In this document: one piece after another, positions 9,011 through 17,959 of the stretch
Position numbering within the stretch: position 1 is the stretch's first letter
Layout of the letters: every line of letters starts with the position of its first letter
NCBI GenBank assembly: GCA_963717075.1
Contig: CAVQVI010000016.1
Span: forward strand, 62,001-126,000
Source of the DNA: JBGOTP01 sp963717075
Lineage (GTDB): Bacteria > Acidobacteriota > Vicinamibacteria > Vicinamibacterales > CAVVIG01
Direction: 5' to 3'
Length of the DNA stretch: 64,000 nucleotides
Made by a program: the position numbers and the translations under genes
Notes under the pieces: generated by a model
Told to the model about the DNA's origin: nothing
The model's database searches: none
Seen by the model: the letters and a program-made list of their open reading frames with translations, nothing else

Positions 9011-11068
9011 ATGCGCGCCCGTGCTGCGGTGACGTTCGCTCTCGTGTTGATATCGCTCCTGTTTGTGACTTCCGGCGAGAAGTTGCTCGTTGCGCAGCGT
9101 GGTGCGCAGAACGGCGAGTGGCGGGCGTACGGCGCGGACAAGGGAAGCACGAAGTACTCGCCGCTCGACCAGATCAACGGCAGCAATTTCGCCCGTCTCA
9201 AGATGGCCTGGCGATGGAAGGACCCCGACGCCTTTCTGAGCAAGCGGACGCCGGATGGCGGCGAGTGGTCGGCGCCGCTCGCGGACATCGTGAGGCAACT
9301 GGAGAAAGAGACTCCCAATCTCTATCGCCCCAAGGAACCGCCGACCATGTCGAACTTTCAGGCGACGCCCTTGATGATCGGGGGCGCCTTGTTCCTCAAC
9401 ACCGGGCTGTCACAAGGCGCGTCGGTCGACGCGCGTACTGGACAGACTCGCTGGATGTTCAACCCGAGAAGTTACGAGGAGGGCACGACGTCGAACCAGG
9501 TCACGTGGCGGCAGCGTGGCGTGGCCTATTGGACGGACGGCAAGGAAGAACGCATTTTCTGGGGCACCGGCAACGGCTACCTGATCTGCGTCGATGCGAA
9601 GAGCGGCCATCCGTGCGCGGACTTTGGCAACAAAGGGCGGGTTGACCTGTACACCGGCGTCCCCCGCGGCAACCGAAAAGATCGCGACTACAACAACGCG
9701 ATGCTGTTCTCGGTCCAGTCGCCTCCGATCGTTGTCGGCGATGTGGTGATCAACGGCTCGTCGGTCTCCGACCGGCGCATCACAATGGAGGCCGTTCCGG
9801 GCTTGGTGCGTGCATGGGACGTTCGAACTGGGGCACACAAATGGGATTTCAACCCGATTCCACGGCCCGGTGAAGAGGGCGTCGAGACCTGGAAGAACGA
9901 TTCCTGGTCGTATTCGGGCAACGCGAACGTCTGGGCCCCCATGAGCGGTGACGAGGAGCTCGGGTATGTCTACCTGCCCACGACGACCCCGACCAATGAC
10001 TACTACGGCGGTCACCGTCTTGGGGACAACCTGTTCGCGGAGTGCCTGGTCTGCGTCGACGTCAAGACGGGCAAGAAGGTCTGGCACTTTCAGGCGGTGC
10101 ACCATGGACTGTGGGACTACGACTTTCCGACCGCGCCGATCCTGCTTGACATCGTTGTCGACGGCAGGCCGATCAAGGCCGTCGCACAGGTGAGCAAACA
10201 GGGTTTTGTCTACACGTTCGACCGCGTGACAGGCAAGCCGGTATGGCCGATTGTGGAGCGCCCCGTCCCAACCCAAACAAACCTGGCTGGGGAAGAGCCA
10301 TCTCCGACGCAACCTTTCCCGACCAAGCCGCCGGCGTTCGAGTATCAAGGCGTCACGATCGATGACCTGGTGGACTTCACGCCGGAGATTCGTCAGATGG
10401 CCATCGAGGCGGTAAAAGACTACACGCTCGGCCCGCTGTTCCAGCCGCCCATGCTACCCGAGGAAGGGAAGACGAAAGGCACGATTACCAGGCCCGGCGG
10501 TAATGGTGGAGCCAACTGGAACGGAGCGGGCGTCGATCCCGAAACCGGCATCTTGTATGTCCCGTCGAACAACAACCCTACGGTTATCGGGCTCCGCGTG
10601 CCGACGAATAAAGGCACTAATCTTCGCTTCACGCGCATCGACAGCGAGCGAGGGAATTTCCCACAGATGCCGCAAGGACTCCCGCTCGTGAAACCACCGT
10701 ATTCCCGAATGACAGCCATCGACATGAACCGCGGCGAGCGTGCGTGGTTCGTGCCGCTCGGCAACGGCGATCGCATTCGCAATCATCCGCTGCTGAAGAG
10801 TCTCAACCTGCCGCCATTGGGCGGAGATGGCAGGAATGGTCCGCTCATTACGAAGACGCTTCTCGTCAATGCCATCAGCACCGGCGGCAGCGACGGCGGC
10901 CCGAGCCTGGTCGCCTACGACAAGGCGACTGGCAAGGTGCTCGCTTCCGTCGACTTGCCGGCCGGCGCCATTGGCACGCCGATGACCTACATGGTTGGGG
11001 GGAAGCAGTACATCGCGCTGACGGTCGGCGGCAATCCGCCTGAGCTCATCGCCTTTGCGCTGCCGTAA
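9011..11068 (+). CDS. PQQ-dependent dehydrogenase (glucose-dehydrogenase-like)
   Basis: This secreted quinoprotein of about 685 residues resembles membrane-free PQQ glucose/quinate-type dehydrogenases. It has a signal peptide, then blade motifs (SVDARTGQTRWMF, VDVKTGKKVWHFQ) and the diagnostic HHGLWDYDFPTAP segment. The C-terminal region has GGNGGANWNGAGVDPETG and SDGGPSLVAYDKATGKVL. ATG 9011 is chosen for the GGGAGGG just upstream; ATG 8996 is possible. It is followed after 10 nt by a cytochrome c gene that probably takes its electrons. The substrate, a sugar or alcohol, is not defined. Confidence 0.88.
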   Translation: MRARAAVTFALVLISLLFVTSGEKLLVAQRGAQNGEWRAYGADKGSTKYSPLDQINGSNFARLKMAWRWKDPDAFLSKRTPDGGEWSAPLADIVRQLEKETPNLYRPKEPPTMSNFQATPLMIGGALFLNTGLSQGASVDARTGQTRWMFNPRSYEEGTTSNQVTWRQRGVAYWTDGKEERIFWGTGNGYLICVDAKSGHPCADFGNKGRVDLYTGVPRGNRKDRDYNNAMLFSVQSPPIVVGDVVINGSSVSDRRITMEAVPGLVRAWDVRTGAHKWDFNPIPRPGEEGVETWKNDSWSYSGNANVWAPMSGDEELGYVYLPTTTPTNDYYGGHRLGDNLFAECLVCVDVKTGKKVWHFQAVHHGLWDYDFPTAPILLDIVVDGRPIKAVAQVSKQGFVYTFDRVTGKPVWPIVERPVPTQTNLAGEEPSPTQPFPTKPPAFEYQGVTIDDLVDFTPEIRQMAIEAVKDYTLGPLFQPPMLPEEGKTKGTITRPGGNGGANWNGAGVDPETGILYVPSNNNPTVIGLRVPTNKGTNLRFTRIDSERGNFPQMPQGLPLVKPPYSRMTAIDMNRGERAWFVPLGNGDRIRNHPLLKSLNLPPLGGDGRNGPLITKTLLVNAISTGGSDGGPSLVAYDKATGKVLASVDLPAGAIGTPMTYMVGGKQYIALTVGGNPPELIAFALP

Positions 11069-11078
11069 GCCTGGCGCC

Positions 11079-11525
11079 ATGAGAATTGCCGCTGCCGTGC
11101 TGGCGTTCTCGGTTCTCGGTGCATCCTGGTTGGATGGAATTCGCGTGCCTGTCGTGGCCGCGCAGGGACCGGCGCGAGCGGCGTCTGAGGGCGTGTACAC
11201 CCGCCAACAGGCATCACGCGGTCAAGCGTCGTTTACGGCCGATTGCAACTCGTGCCATCCGGCCATGGACGACGCCTCCGGGGATGCACCGTCCCTCTCA
11301 GGGCCCGAATTCCTGAGTCGCTGGGCCGGTCGGTCGGTGGGCGACATCCTCCTCACGATGCGTACGACGATGCCCCCCAACGCGGCAGGCAGTCTCGCCA
11401 AGGATACGTACGTCGACATCCTTGCCTACGTCTTGAGCGCGAACGGGTACCCCCCTGGAACAACGGAGCTCGGGGCTGGCGGGGCGGCGCTGGACGGAAT
11501 TGCCATGGACCGGAAAGGGCGCTGA
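11079..11525 (+). CDS. Secreted c-type cytochrome
   Basis: This 148-residue protein has a signal peptide and one heme motif, CNSCH, preceded by the usual ASRGQASFTADC helix. A candidate distal Met lies in RTTMPPNAAG. It is encoded 10 nt after the PQQ dehydrogenase and is most likely its electron acceptor. The C-terminal tail (GTTELGAGGAALDGIAMD) is also found as a short relic at 21.6 kb. Confidence 0.88.
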   Translation: MRIAAAVLAFSVLGASWLDGIRVPVVAAQGPARAASEGVYTRQQASRGQASFTADCNSCHPAMDDASGDAPSLSGPEFLSRWAGRSVGDILLTMRTTMPPNAAGSLAKDTYVDILAYVLSANGYPPGTTELGAGGAALDGIAMDRKGR

Positions 11526-11645
11526 TCCCACCACCTCCTTCTGTCCGTGATCAACCTATCGGTAACACCTCCGGACATCAGCTTCGACGGTCTCGGACAC
11601 ATCGGTGGTCTTGAACTGTACAGGCCTGCGAAGCCGGCAAAGGAC

Positions 11646-12437
11646 GTGGTCGTCTCGCGCGTGTGCGCGCTGGCGCTGGCCGTCTGCAGCGTGTTCGGGA
11701 CGCCGGCTCACGCCTTCGCCCAGACCGACAAGTGGGAGGTCGATGTCGCGCCACTGTATTTCTGGGCCGCGACGACCGACGGCAACCTGGCCATCAACGG
11801 CACCAAGAGCATCCCCGTGTACATGGATTTCGCCGACGCGAAGTCGAAGCTGGCGGGCGCGTTCTCGTTCCACGGCGAGGCGCGGAAGGCGCGGTGGGGC
11901 GTTCTCGGCGACATCAACTTCATCCGTCTGTCGACCGACGTGAGCTACACCACGCCAACCATCAACGCGCCGATCGCCGGCACGCTGAAGCTGGACCAGA
12001 TCCTCTTTAACGGGAAAGTGACCTACGAGGTGACGCCTAATAGGAAGTTCCACCTTACTGGCGGCATCCACAGCGTGACGATGTCGCCGACCGCGCACTT
12101 TACGGGTCCGGTCGGCGGACAACTGGCCGACATCGACATCAGCACGACCAAGGTGGCCGCCGTTGGCGGTTTCATCTACCGGCCCAAGCTCGGTGACAAC
12201 GTGGTGCTGCTCATGCAGGCCGACATCGGCGGCGGGTCGGCGTTCACCTGGAGTGCGCTCGGCGGCGTGGCGTTCCTCGTCAAGCCCTGGATGGGGCTGG
12301 CGGCGGGCTACAACGCACTCCGCATCGACACCGGCAACGTGCCCAAGAGCGGGAGCGGGCCAATCAACGACGCGCAATACGCCGTGACGCAGTACGGTCC
12401 GGCGTTCTCGCTGACGTTTCATTGGAGCGAGAAATGA
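11646..12437 (+). CDS. Predicted outer-membrane beta-barrel protein
   Basis: This is a secreted protein of about 263 residues with a signal peptide ending in AHAFAQ and alternating hydrophobic strands through its length. It ends in a strand resembling a barrel terminus (AFSLTFHWSEK). The open frame begins at 11547, but GTG 11646 directly precedes the signal peptide and is the more plausible start. No specific family was recognised. A relic of a similar C-terminus lies at 24.9 kb, so the window once had a second copy. Confidence 0.65.
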   Translation: MVVSRVCALALAVCSVFGTPAHAFAQTDKWEVDVAPLYFWAATTDGNLAINGTKSIPVYMDFADAKSKLAGAFSFHGEARKARWGVLGDINFIRLSTDVSYTTPTINAPIAGTLKLDQILFNGKVTYEVTPNRKFHLTGGIHSVTMSPTAHFTGPVGGQLADIDISTTKVAAVGGFIYRPKLGDNVVLLMQADIGGGSAFTWSALGGVAFLVKPWMGLAAGYNALRIDTGNVPKSGSGPINDAQYAVTQYGPAFSLTFHWSEK

Positions 12438-12583
12438 AGACACTTGTGACCGGTGCGGATGTACTCTTGATGCGCGTCGAGGTGACACGCTAGGCGGAGC
12501 AGAGAATGAAAACAACCATGAAGATGACAATCGGCGAACCACGTCAGAATCTCGGCCTTCGTCGAGGTAGGGGAACTACCGCC

Positions 12584-14984
12584 ATGAAACAGATCGCCGT
12601 GTCGTTCGCCCTGATGCTTGCTGTAGCGTGCGGACAGAAACAGTCTGCGACGCCGGAGAACGTCTTGCCGCGGCCTGAGCAGCCGTTCGGCGGCAAGATC
12701 GGTCGGATCGTCAAAGAGTCCACACCCGATTTTCCGAAAGAAACCACCGCGCCGAAGGGTGCGCCCAATATCCTGGTCATCCTCACCGACGATGTCGGCT
12801 TCGGCGCGTCGAGCCCGTTCGGCGGCCCGATTCCCACGGCGACAATGGAGCGCCTGGCGAAGAACGGGTTGCGCTACACGCAGTTCCACACGACCGCGCT
12901 CTGTTCACCGACGCGCGCGGCGCTCCTGTCTGGCCGCAACCACCACTCGGCGGCGACCGGCGTCATCATGGAGCTCGGGACCGGCTACCCCGGCTACAAC
13001 TCGCTGATGCCCAAGAGCGCCGGCACGTTTGCCGAGGTGCTGAAGCAAAACGGGTACAACACGGCGTGGTATGGCAAGAACCACAACGTTCCCGACTGGC
13101 ACTCGAGCCAGGCCGGGCCGTTCGACCTGTGGCCCACCGGGCTCGGCTTCGAGTACTTCTACGGCTTCGTCGGCGGCGACGCCAATCAATGGGACCCGGC
13201 CCTGTTTGAAAACACCACGCCCCGCGAGCGGCCGCACGATGCGAAGGGTTACTTCTTCGACCGGGACATGGCCGACCACGCGATCGCGCGCATCCGCATG
13301 CTGCACGCGATGGCGCCGGACAAGCCGTGGCTGCGAGTACTACGCCACGGGCACGGCGCACGCCCCGCACCACGCGCCGAAAGACTGGATCGCGAAGTTC
13401 AAGGGGCAGTTCGATCAGGGGTGGGACAAGGTGCGTGAAGAGACGTTCGCGCGGCAGAAGCAACTGGGCGTCATTCCGCAAGAGGCGCAACTCACGGCCC
13501 GACCGGAGGGAATTCCCGCGTGGGATTCGCTGGATGCCGACCACAAGAAGGTCTTCGCCCGCATGATGGAGATCTACGCGGCCGCGCTTTCGCATGCCGA
13601 CTACCAGATGGGCCGTATCCTCGACGCGATCGAAGAAACGGGTCAGCTGGACAACACGCTCGTCATCTACATCCAAGGCGACAATGGCGCCAGCGCGGAG
13701 GGCAGCGCCCAGGGACTTCTGAACGAGATGACGTTCTTCAACGCCATCCCCGAGGACTTCAAAGAGGTCCTACGGCGAATCGACGAGCTCGGGACCGATA
13801 AGACGTACAACCACTATCCCATCGGCTGGGCGCACGCCATGGACACGCCGTTCCAGTGGACGAAGCAGATCGCGTCGCACTTCGGCGGCACGCGCAACGG
13901 GCTGGTCATCTCCTGGCCGGCGCGCATCAAGGAGAGGGGTAGCATCCGGACGCAGTTCCACCACGTGATCGACATCGCCCCGACGCTTCTGGAAGCCGTC
14001 GGGGTGCAGGCGCCTTCGGTGTTGAACGGCGTGGCGCAGAAGCCGATCGAAGGCGTGAGTATGGTGTACACGTTTGACGACGCCAAGGCGGCGTCCCGTC
14101 ATCGCACGCAGTACTTCGAGATGCTCGCGAATCGCGCGATCTACAACGACGGCTGGGTGGCGGCGACTACGCCGCCGATTGCGCCGTGGGTCAGCGTGGC
14201 GCAGCCCATCGATGTGAACGCGTACAAGTGGGAGCTCTACCATGTGGCGGACGACTTCAGCGAAGCGGTGAACCTCGCCGAGAAAGAACCGGCGAAGCTG
14301 CGCGAGCTCCAGGGTCTGTTTTGGACCGAGGCGGCGAAATACAACGTCCTCCCGATCGACAACAGCCGTGTCGAGCGATTCGACGTCAGCATCCGCCCGA
14401 GCTTGACGCGCGGTCGCTCGGTATTCACGTATTACGCCGGCCAGACGCGTATTCCCGAAGGCACTGCGCCCGACATGAAGAACAAGTCGTTCAAGATCGG
14501 CGCGGACGTGGAGATTCCCGCTGGCGGCGCGGACGGTGTCGTCGCCACCCAGGGCGGGCGGTTTGCCGGCTGGGGCCTGTACGTGGTAGGCGGGAAGCTC
14601 GTCTTCCACTACAACCTCGCGGGCGTTCAACATTTCACCATCGCGGCCAAGGAGAAGCTGGCACCAGGCCGGCACGCCGTCCTGGTGGATTTCAAGTACG
14701 ACGGCGGCGGGCTCGGCAAGGGCGGCACGGCCACCATCAGCGTGGCCGACAAGCCCGTCGCGCAAGGTCGCATCGAGCGCACGATTCCCTTCCGCATGGC
14801 GCTCGACGAAACCCTCGACATCGGCGAGGACACCGGCACGCCGGTCAGCGAGGACTACCGTGTACCGTTCAAGTTTACCGGGACGCTGACCCGAGTTCTC
14901 ATCCGCCTCGGGGACGAGAAGCTCAACGCAGACGATGAGGCGCAGGTCCGCCGCGCGCTGGCCGATCTGGCAGCGGCGCGCTGA
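12584..14984 (+). CDS. Type I arylsulfatase, lipoprotein, frameshifted
   Basis: This sulfate-ester hydrolase of about 800 residues has a lipoprotein signal (LAVAC) in the first 20 residues. The sulfatase signature CSPTRAALLSGR has its modifiable Cys at residue 107, the residue that is converted to formylglycine. Metal ligands include TDDVGFG near residue 65 and QGDNGAS further on. The C-terminal part (KSFKIGADVEIPAGGADG) is the extension found in Pseudomonas-type arylsulfatases. A +1 shift near 13329-13335 breaks the frame at DKPWL. Removing one base before CGAG restores EYYATGTAHAPHH. The substrate is unknown. An FGE-like gene follows 0.4 kb downstream. Confidence 0.88.
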
Positions 14985-15035
14985 TCCCGCAGTGACAAGC
15001 GCGGCGTTGCTGCCGGCCAACAACGCGCCAGGGCT

Positions 15036-15317
15036 ATGAAGAACCTGCTCGTCGTCATGGCGTTGCTCGAGACCTTCACCGGCGTCGCGATGACGGTGTC
15101 GCCTGCGCTGCCGGTGTCGCTGCTGATCGGCGCGGCGCTCGATACGCCTGGCGGGCTGGTGGCGCGCGTCGCCGGCGCGGCGCTGCTGGCGCTCGGCGTC
15201 GCCTGCTGGGTGGCGCGCAATGATGGCCGGAGCGGCGCTGCGCGAGGATTGGTTGCCGCCATGCTGCTCTACAACACAGCGCCGGTGGGGGTGCTCCTGT
15301 ATCGGGCCTGGGTTTGA
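15036..15317 (+). CDS. Small membrane protein, probably frameshifted at its 3' end
   Basis: This is a 93-residue hydrophobic protein with three likely membrane helices. The function was not recognised. Just after the stop another frame encodes a further helix (LWPAAVLHVALALWCVV, about 15335-15390) that reads as a natural continuation. The real protein may be about 30-40 residues longer, with a -1 shift near 15303. It lies between the sulfatase and the FGE-like gene. Confidence 0.55.
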   Translation: MKNLLVVMALLETFTGVAMTVSPALPVSLLIGAALDTPGGLVARVAGAALLALGVACWVARNDGRSGAARGLVAAMLLYNTAPVGVLLYRAWV

Positions 15318-15372
15318 GACTGTCCGCCATCGGCCTCTGGCCTGCCGCTGTATTGCATGTGGCGTTGGCGCT

Positions 15373-15892
15373 GTGGTGCGTCGTGCGCCTGCGCGCCTCA
15401 GAAACCCGACCGGAAGGGAGCCGCCGCCGGGCATGGTCTGGATTCCCGGAGGCGAGTTCTCCATGGGCGCCGCCGAATTCCCCGACATGAACATGGTCGG
15501 CATGGAGGCCACCACCGACTCCAGGCCGATTCATCGGGTCTACGTGGATGGATTCTGGATGGACAAGACCGAGGTAACCAACGCGCAGTTCGCTCCGAAC
15601 GGCTACGGCCTCTACGACGTTGGCCGGGAACGCATGGGAGTGGGTAAGCGACTGGTATCGACCCGACTACTACGCTCAGCTCGCTTCGGCAGGGAGCGTC
15701 GTACGAAACCCGCAAGGCCCCGAGACGTCCTACGACCCGAGTGAGCCGACCGAGAAGAAGCGGGTGCACCGGGGTGGATCGTTCCTCAGCACCGACCGGT
15801 ACTGTTCACGCGACATGGTCGGCACGCGCGGCAAGGGCGAAGGCAGCACGGGGACGAATCACGTTGGCGTCCGTCTCGCGAGGACGCCATGA
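15373..15892 (+). pseudogene. FGE/SUMF1-family gene with internal deletion and frameshift
   Basis: The N-terminal part matches formylglycine-generating enzymes (GMVWIPGGEFSMGAAEFPD, then VDGFWMDKTEVTNAQFA). It then jumps straight to PNGYGLYD, which normally lies about 150 residues later, so a central block is missing. A +1 shift near 15612 follows, after which the frame reads AGNAWEWVSDWY and HRGGSFLSTDRYCSRD. In true FGE the catalytic pair is a Cys in GGS(Y/F)xC and one in YC. Here the first is Ser and only the second Cys remains. The product is unlikely to be an active FGE. The start is uncertain. Confidence 0.75.
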
Positions 15893-15991
15893 CGAGCGTA
15901 CCTTCCCCGCAGAGAGCGCCGAGCGCAACGACGCGTGTGTCGTCCTTTCGTTTGGCTGGAGCTACTGAGCGAGGGGAGAACGAGGTGACCT

Positions 15992-16696
15992 ATGCACGAG
16001 ACGGATTCCGAGACGAAGCTAATCACGCTACTGTCCCGCCGCGACTTCCTTTGGACCGGCATCAAGGGAGCCGCGGTTGCATCGGCGCTTGACGCGGCGT
16101 GGCCGGAACGTGCGATCGCCCAAACCGCGCTCTCGCCAGACGCCGCGTTACAGACGTTGCTGGCGGGCAACCAGCGCTTTGTCGACAAGCGCCTGACCTC
16201 ATTTGATGAGGACCTCGCCATCCTGAAACAGAATACGGTCGAGAAGCAGGAGCCATTCGCTTCGGTGCTGTCTTGCGCGGATTCCCGCGTGCCGGTGGAG
16301 CTGGCCTTCGATCAGAGCATCGGCCATCTATTCGTCGTGCGTGTCGCGGGCAATGTCGCAACGTCCGAAATCATCGCTAGTCTGGAATATGGCGCGGCAG
16401 TGCTTGGCACCAAAGTCATCTTGGTGTTGGGGCACGGCAACTGCGGTGCAGTCAAGGCCACGATTGACGGCAAGGATGTGCCGGGCCAGATCAGTCAGCT
16501 CTACGCGCCCATCCGACCAGCGGTCGAGGCCGCCGGCAACAATCTTGACGCCGCCATCAAAGCGAACGCCAAGATTCAGGCCAAGCTGATCGCCACCGCG
16601 TCGCCCGTGATAGCCGGCCTGATCAAGGCAGGGAAGCTGAAGATCGCCGCTGGCTATTACGATCTCGGCCGCGGAAGCGTCGCGGTGCTGACGTGA
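15992..16696 (+). CDS. Tat-exported beta-carbonic anhydrase
   Basis: This zinc enzyme interconverts CO2 and bicarbonate and is predicted to act in the periplasm. The N-terminus has the twin-arginine motif SRRDFLW and a hydrophobic stretch. The zinc site is seen as CADSR and HGNC, the C-D-R-H-C pattern of beta-carbonic anhydrases. The protein is 234 residues with a complete C-terminus (YDLGRGSVAVL). It is downstream of the damaged FGE-like gene with no obvious operon link. Confidence 0.92.
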   Translation: MHETDSETKLITLLSRRDFLWTGIKGAAVASALDAAWPERAIAQTALSPDAALQTLLAGNQRFVDKRLTSFDEDLAILKQNTVEKQEPFASVLSCADSRVPVELAFDQSIGHLFVVRVAGNVATSEIIASLEYGAAVLGTKVILVLGHGNCGAVKATIDGKDVPGQISQLYAPIRPAVEAAGNNLDAAIKANAKIQAKLIATASPVIAGLIKAGKLKIAAGYYDLGRGSVAVLT

Positions 16697-16746
16697 GACA
16701 TCAGACATCCGCGTCCGCCGAACAGGCGGGTCCAAGGGGTTCGGTT

Positions 16747-17166
16747 TCAGCGTCGGCGGACCGCCATTGGAATCGCGGTCCCGTCGGGGCGTCGCCAGGT
16801 CGTGCGGAACTCGCGGTCGTACGTCCACACTTTCAGGCTCGCGTCGCGCCCGGACAGCACCGCAAGACATCCATCGGCCCAGTCGGGTTCGTGGTCCGCA
16901 TACTTCGACAGCCAGTCGAGCACGTCGAGCCAGAACCCGCGGTCGTCGGTGCGTGCCAACGCGGCAATGTGCAACCGATCGAGCACCGCTCGAAGTCTGT
17001 GACGTTGCGCGCGGCTCGGCAGATGAAAGCAGGCCTCCATGAGGACCGCCTCGCACACGCCGAGCCGCGCCGAGGCGAGGGCTTCCAAGTCCTTCAGCGC
17101 CACGCGATGCCGTGAGTCGCGGGCATCACAAAGCGCCACGAGAGGCGTGGTGTCGATCAGGATCAT
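16747..17166 (-). CDS. PIN-domain toxin (VapC type)
   Basis: This 139-residue PIN-domain protein begins MILIDTTPLVAL and has acidic residues at Asp5, Glu in VCEAVLMEA and the late WADGCLAV and TYDREF, consistent with a metal-dependent RNase site. Its start overlaps the stop of the upstream antitoxin gene by 4 nt, as in VapBC pairs. The target RNA is unknown. Confidence 0.85.
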   Translation of the reverse strand: MILIDTTPLVALCDARDSRHRVALKDLEALASARLGVCEAVLMEACFHLPSRAQRHRLRAVLDRLHIAALARTDDRGFWLDVLDWLSKYADHEPDWADGCLAVLSGRDASLKVWTYDREFRTTWRRPDGTAIPMAVRRR

Positions 17167-17450
17167 CGCCGCACGCGTCGAAGCTTCCCGGTGATCGCGC
17201 GGCGCGCCTCGTCCCTGTCATGCACGTCGTATCCGCGCGGTGGCAGATCGGGCGGGTCAGGGTACTGCTCGAAGATTCGATCCATGACGGCTTTGAGGTC
17301 CTGTGCGGTTCCCGAGCCCGACACCTCATCGAATCGTTCATCAATGGCTTTGCGCACCAGATCGGACAGAGCAACGCCGCTCTCTCGCAGCGTCCGCGCC
17401 TTCCGCAGTCGCTCCTCATCGAGCCGGACGTTCACCAGCCTCGAAGTCAT
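17163..17450 (-). CDS. Ribbon-helix-helix antitoxin (VapB type)
   Basis: This 95-residue protein has an N-terminal ribbon-helix-helix DNA-binding region, MTSRLVNVRLDEERLRKA, followed by SGVALSDLVRKAIDERF. A basic and Pro-rich C-terminus probably binds the toxin. ATG 17450 is the start that begins the RHH strand. It lies directly next to an inverted repeat that fits autoregulation. Confidence 0.82.
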   Translation of the reverse strand: MTSRLVNVRLDEERLRKARTLRESGVALSDLVRKAIDERFDEVSGSGTAQDLKAVMDRIFEQYPDPPDLPPRGYDVHDRDEARRAITGKLRRVRR

Positions 17451-17453
17451 ATC

Positions 17454-17474
17454 GTAAAGATACTCCGTCTTTAC
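17454..17474 (-). promoter_or_regulatory. Inverted-repeat operator of the vapBC pair
   Basis: GTAAAGA and TCTTTAC form a perfect 7-bp inverted repeat with a 7-bp spacer, ending 4 nt from the antitoxin start codon. On the coding strand it contains the -10-like TATCTT. RHH antitoxins usually repress their own promoter through such sites, so this is a likely operator and core promoter. Confidence 0.55.
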
Positions 17475-17550
17475 AGCATTGGGCAAGCCCGAACTGGGCG
17501 ACGACTTCATGGGACCCGAGGCTGGCGCCGATGCTCAGCATCGTCTGTCA

Positions 17551-17637
17551 CCGCCGACCAGATCACCAGACGACCCAATGACCAGATCACCAGACGACCC
17601 AATGACCAGATAACCAGATGACCAAATGACCAAATTC
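17551..17637. repeat. Short tandem repeats (24-bp unit and degenerate copies)
   Basis: Two perfect 24-bp copies built from GACCAGATCACCAGACGACC are followed by shorter degenerate copies (GACCAGATAACCAGATGACC, GACCAAAT). The array lies between the TA pair and the kinase relic and shows no coding signal. Confidence 0.75.
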
Positions 17638-17650
17638 ATCGTCGTAGCCT

Positions 17651-17869
17651 GATGCCGACCGACTGGCGCGCTTTCAGCGCGAAACGGAAGTCCTCGCCTC
17701 CCTGAATCATCCGAACATCGCCGCGATCTACGGGCTGGAAGGCCAGGCTGGGCGGGCGGGGCAGGCAGTGATGCTCCCTTTCTGGTGTGGAACTGGTCGA
17801 GGGTGACGACCTGTCGCATCGAATCGGCTCGGAGCGGAGTGGCTCGCCGACTCCGATCCTTGATGGCGT
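17651..17869 (+). pseudogene. Relic of a serine/threonine protein kinase gene
   Basis: One frame reads RFQRETEVLASLNHPNIAA and then IYGLEG, the N-lobe alpha-C region of a Hanks-type kinase. After a short deletion and a frame change it continues VELVEGDDLSHRI, the hinge region. No glycine loop or catalytic loop remains, so this is a decayed fragment of about 70 residues. Confidence 0.65.
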
Positions 17870-17959
17870 ACATGGTAAGGGGTAGAATTGGCGGCCGACG
17901 CTCGGCTGAATGAGGAAAACGCGTCGATCGGAAGCCATCGGGGGACGGCTGCCACTGCC

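Noticed and set aside
13770..15515. 581-codon minus-strand frame opposite the sulfatase
   Set aside because: High-GC shadow frame, rich in Arg/His with no domain, while the plus strand encodes clear sulfatase motifs. The same reasoning removes many other long antisense frames.
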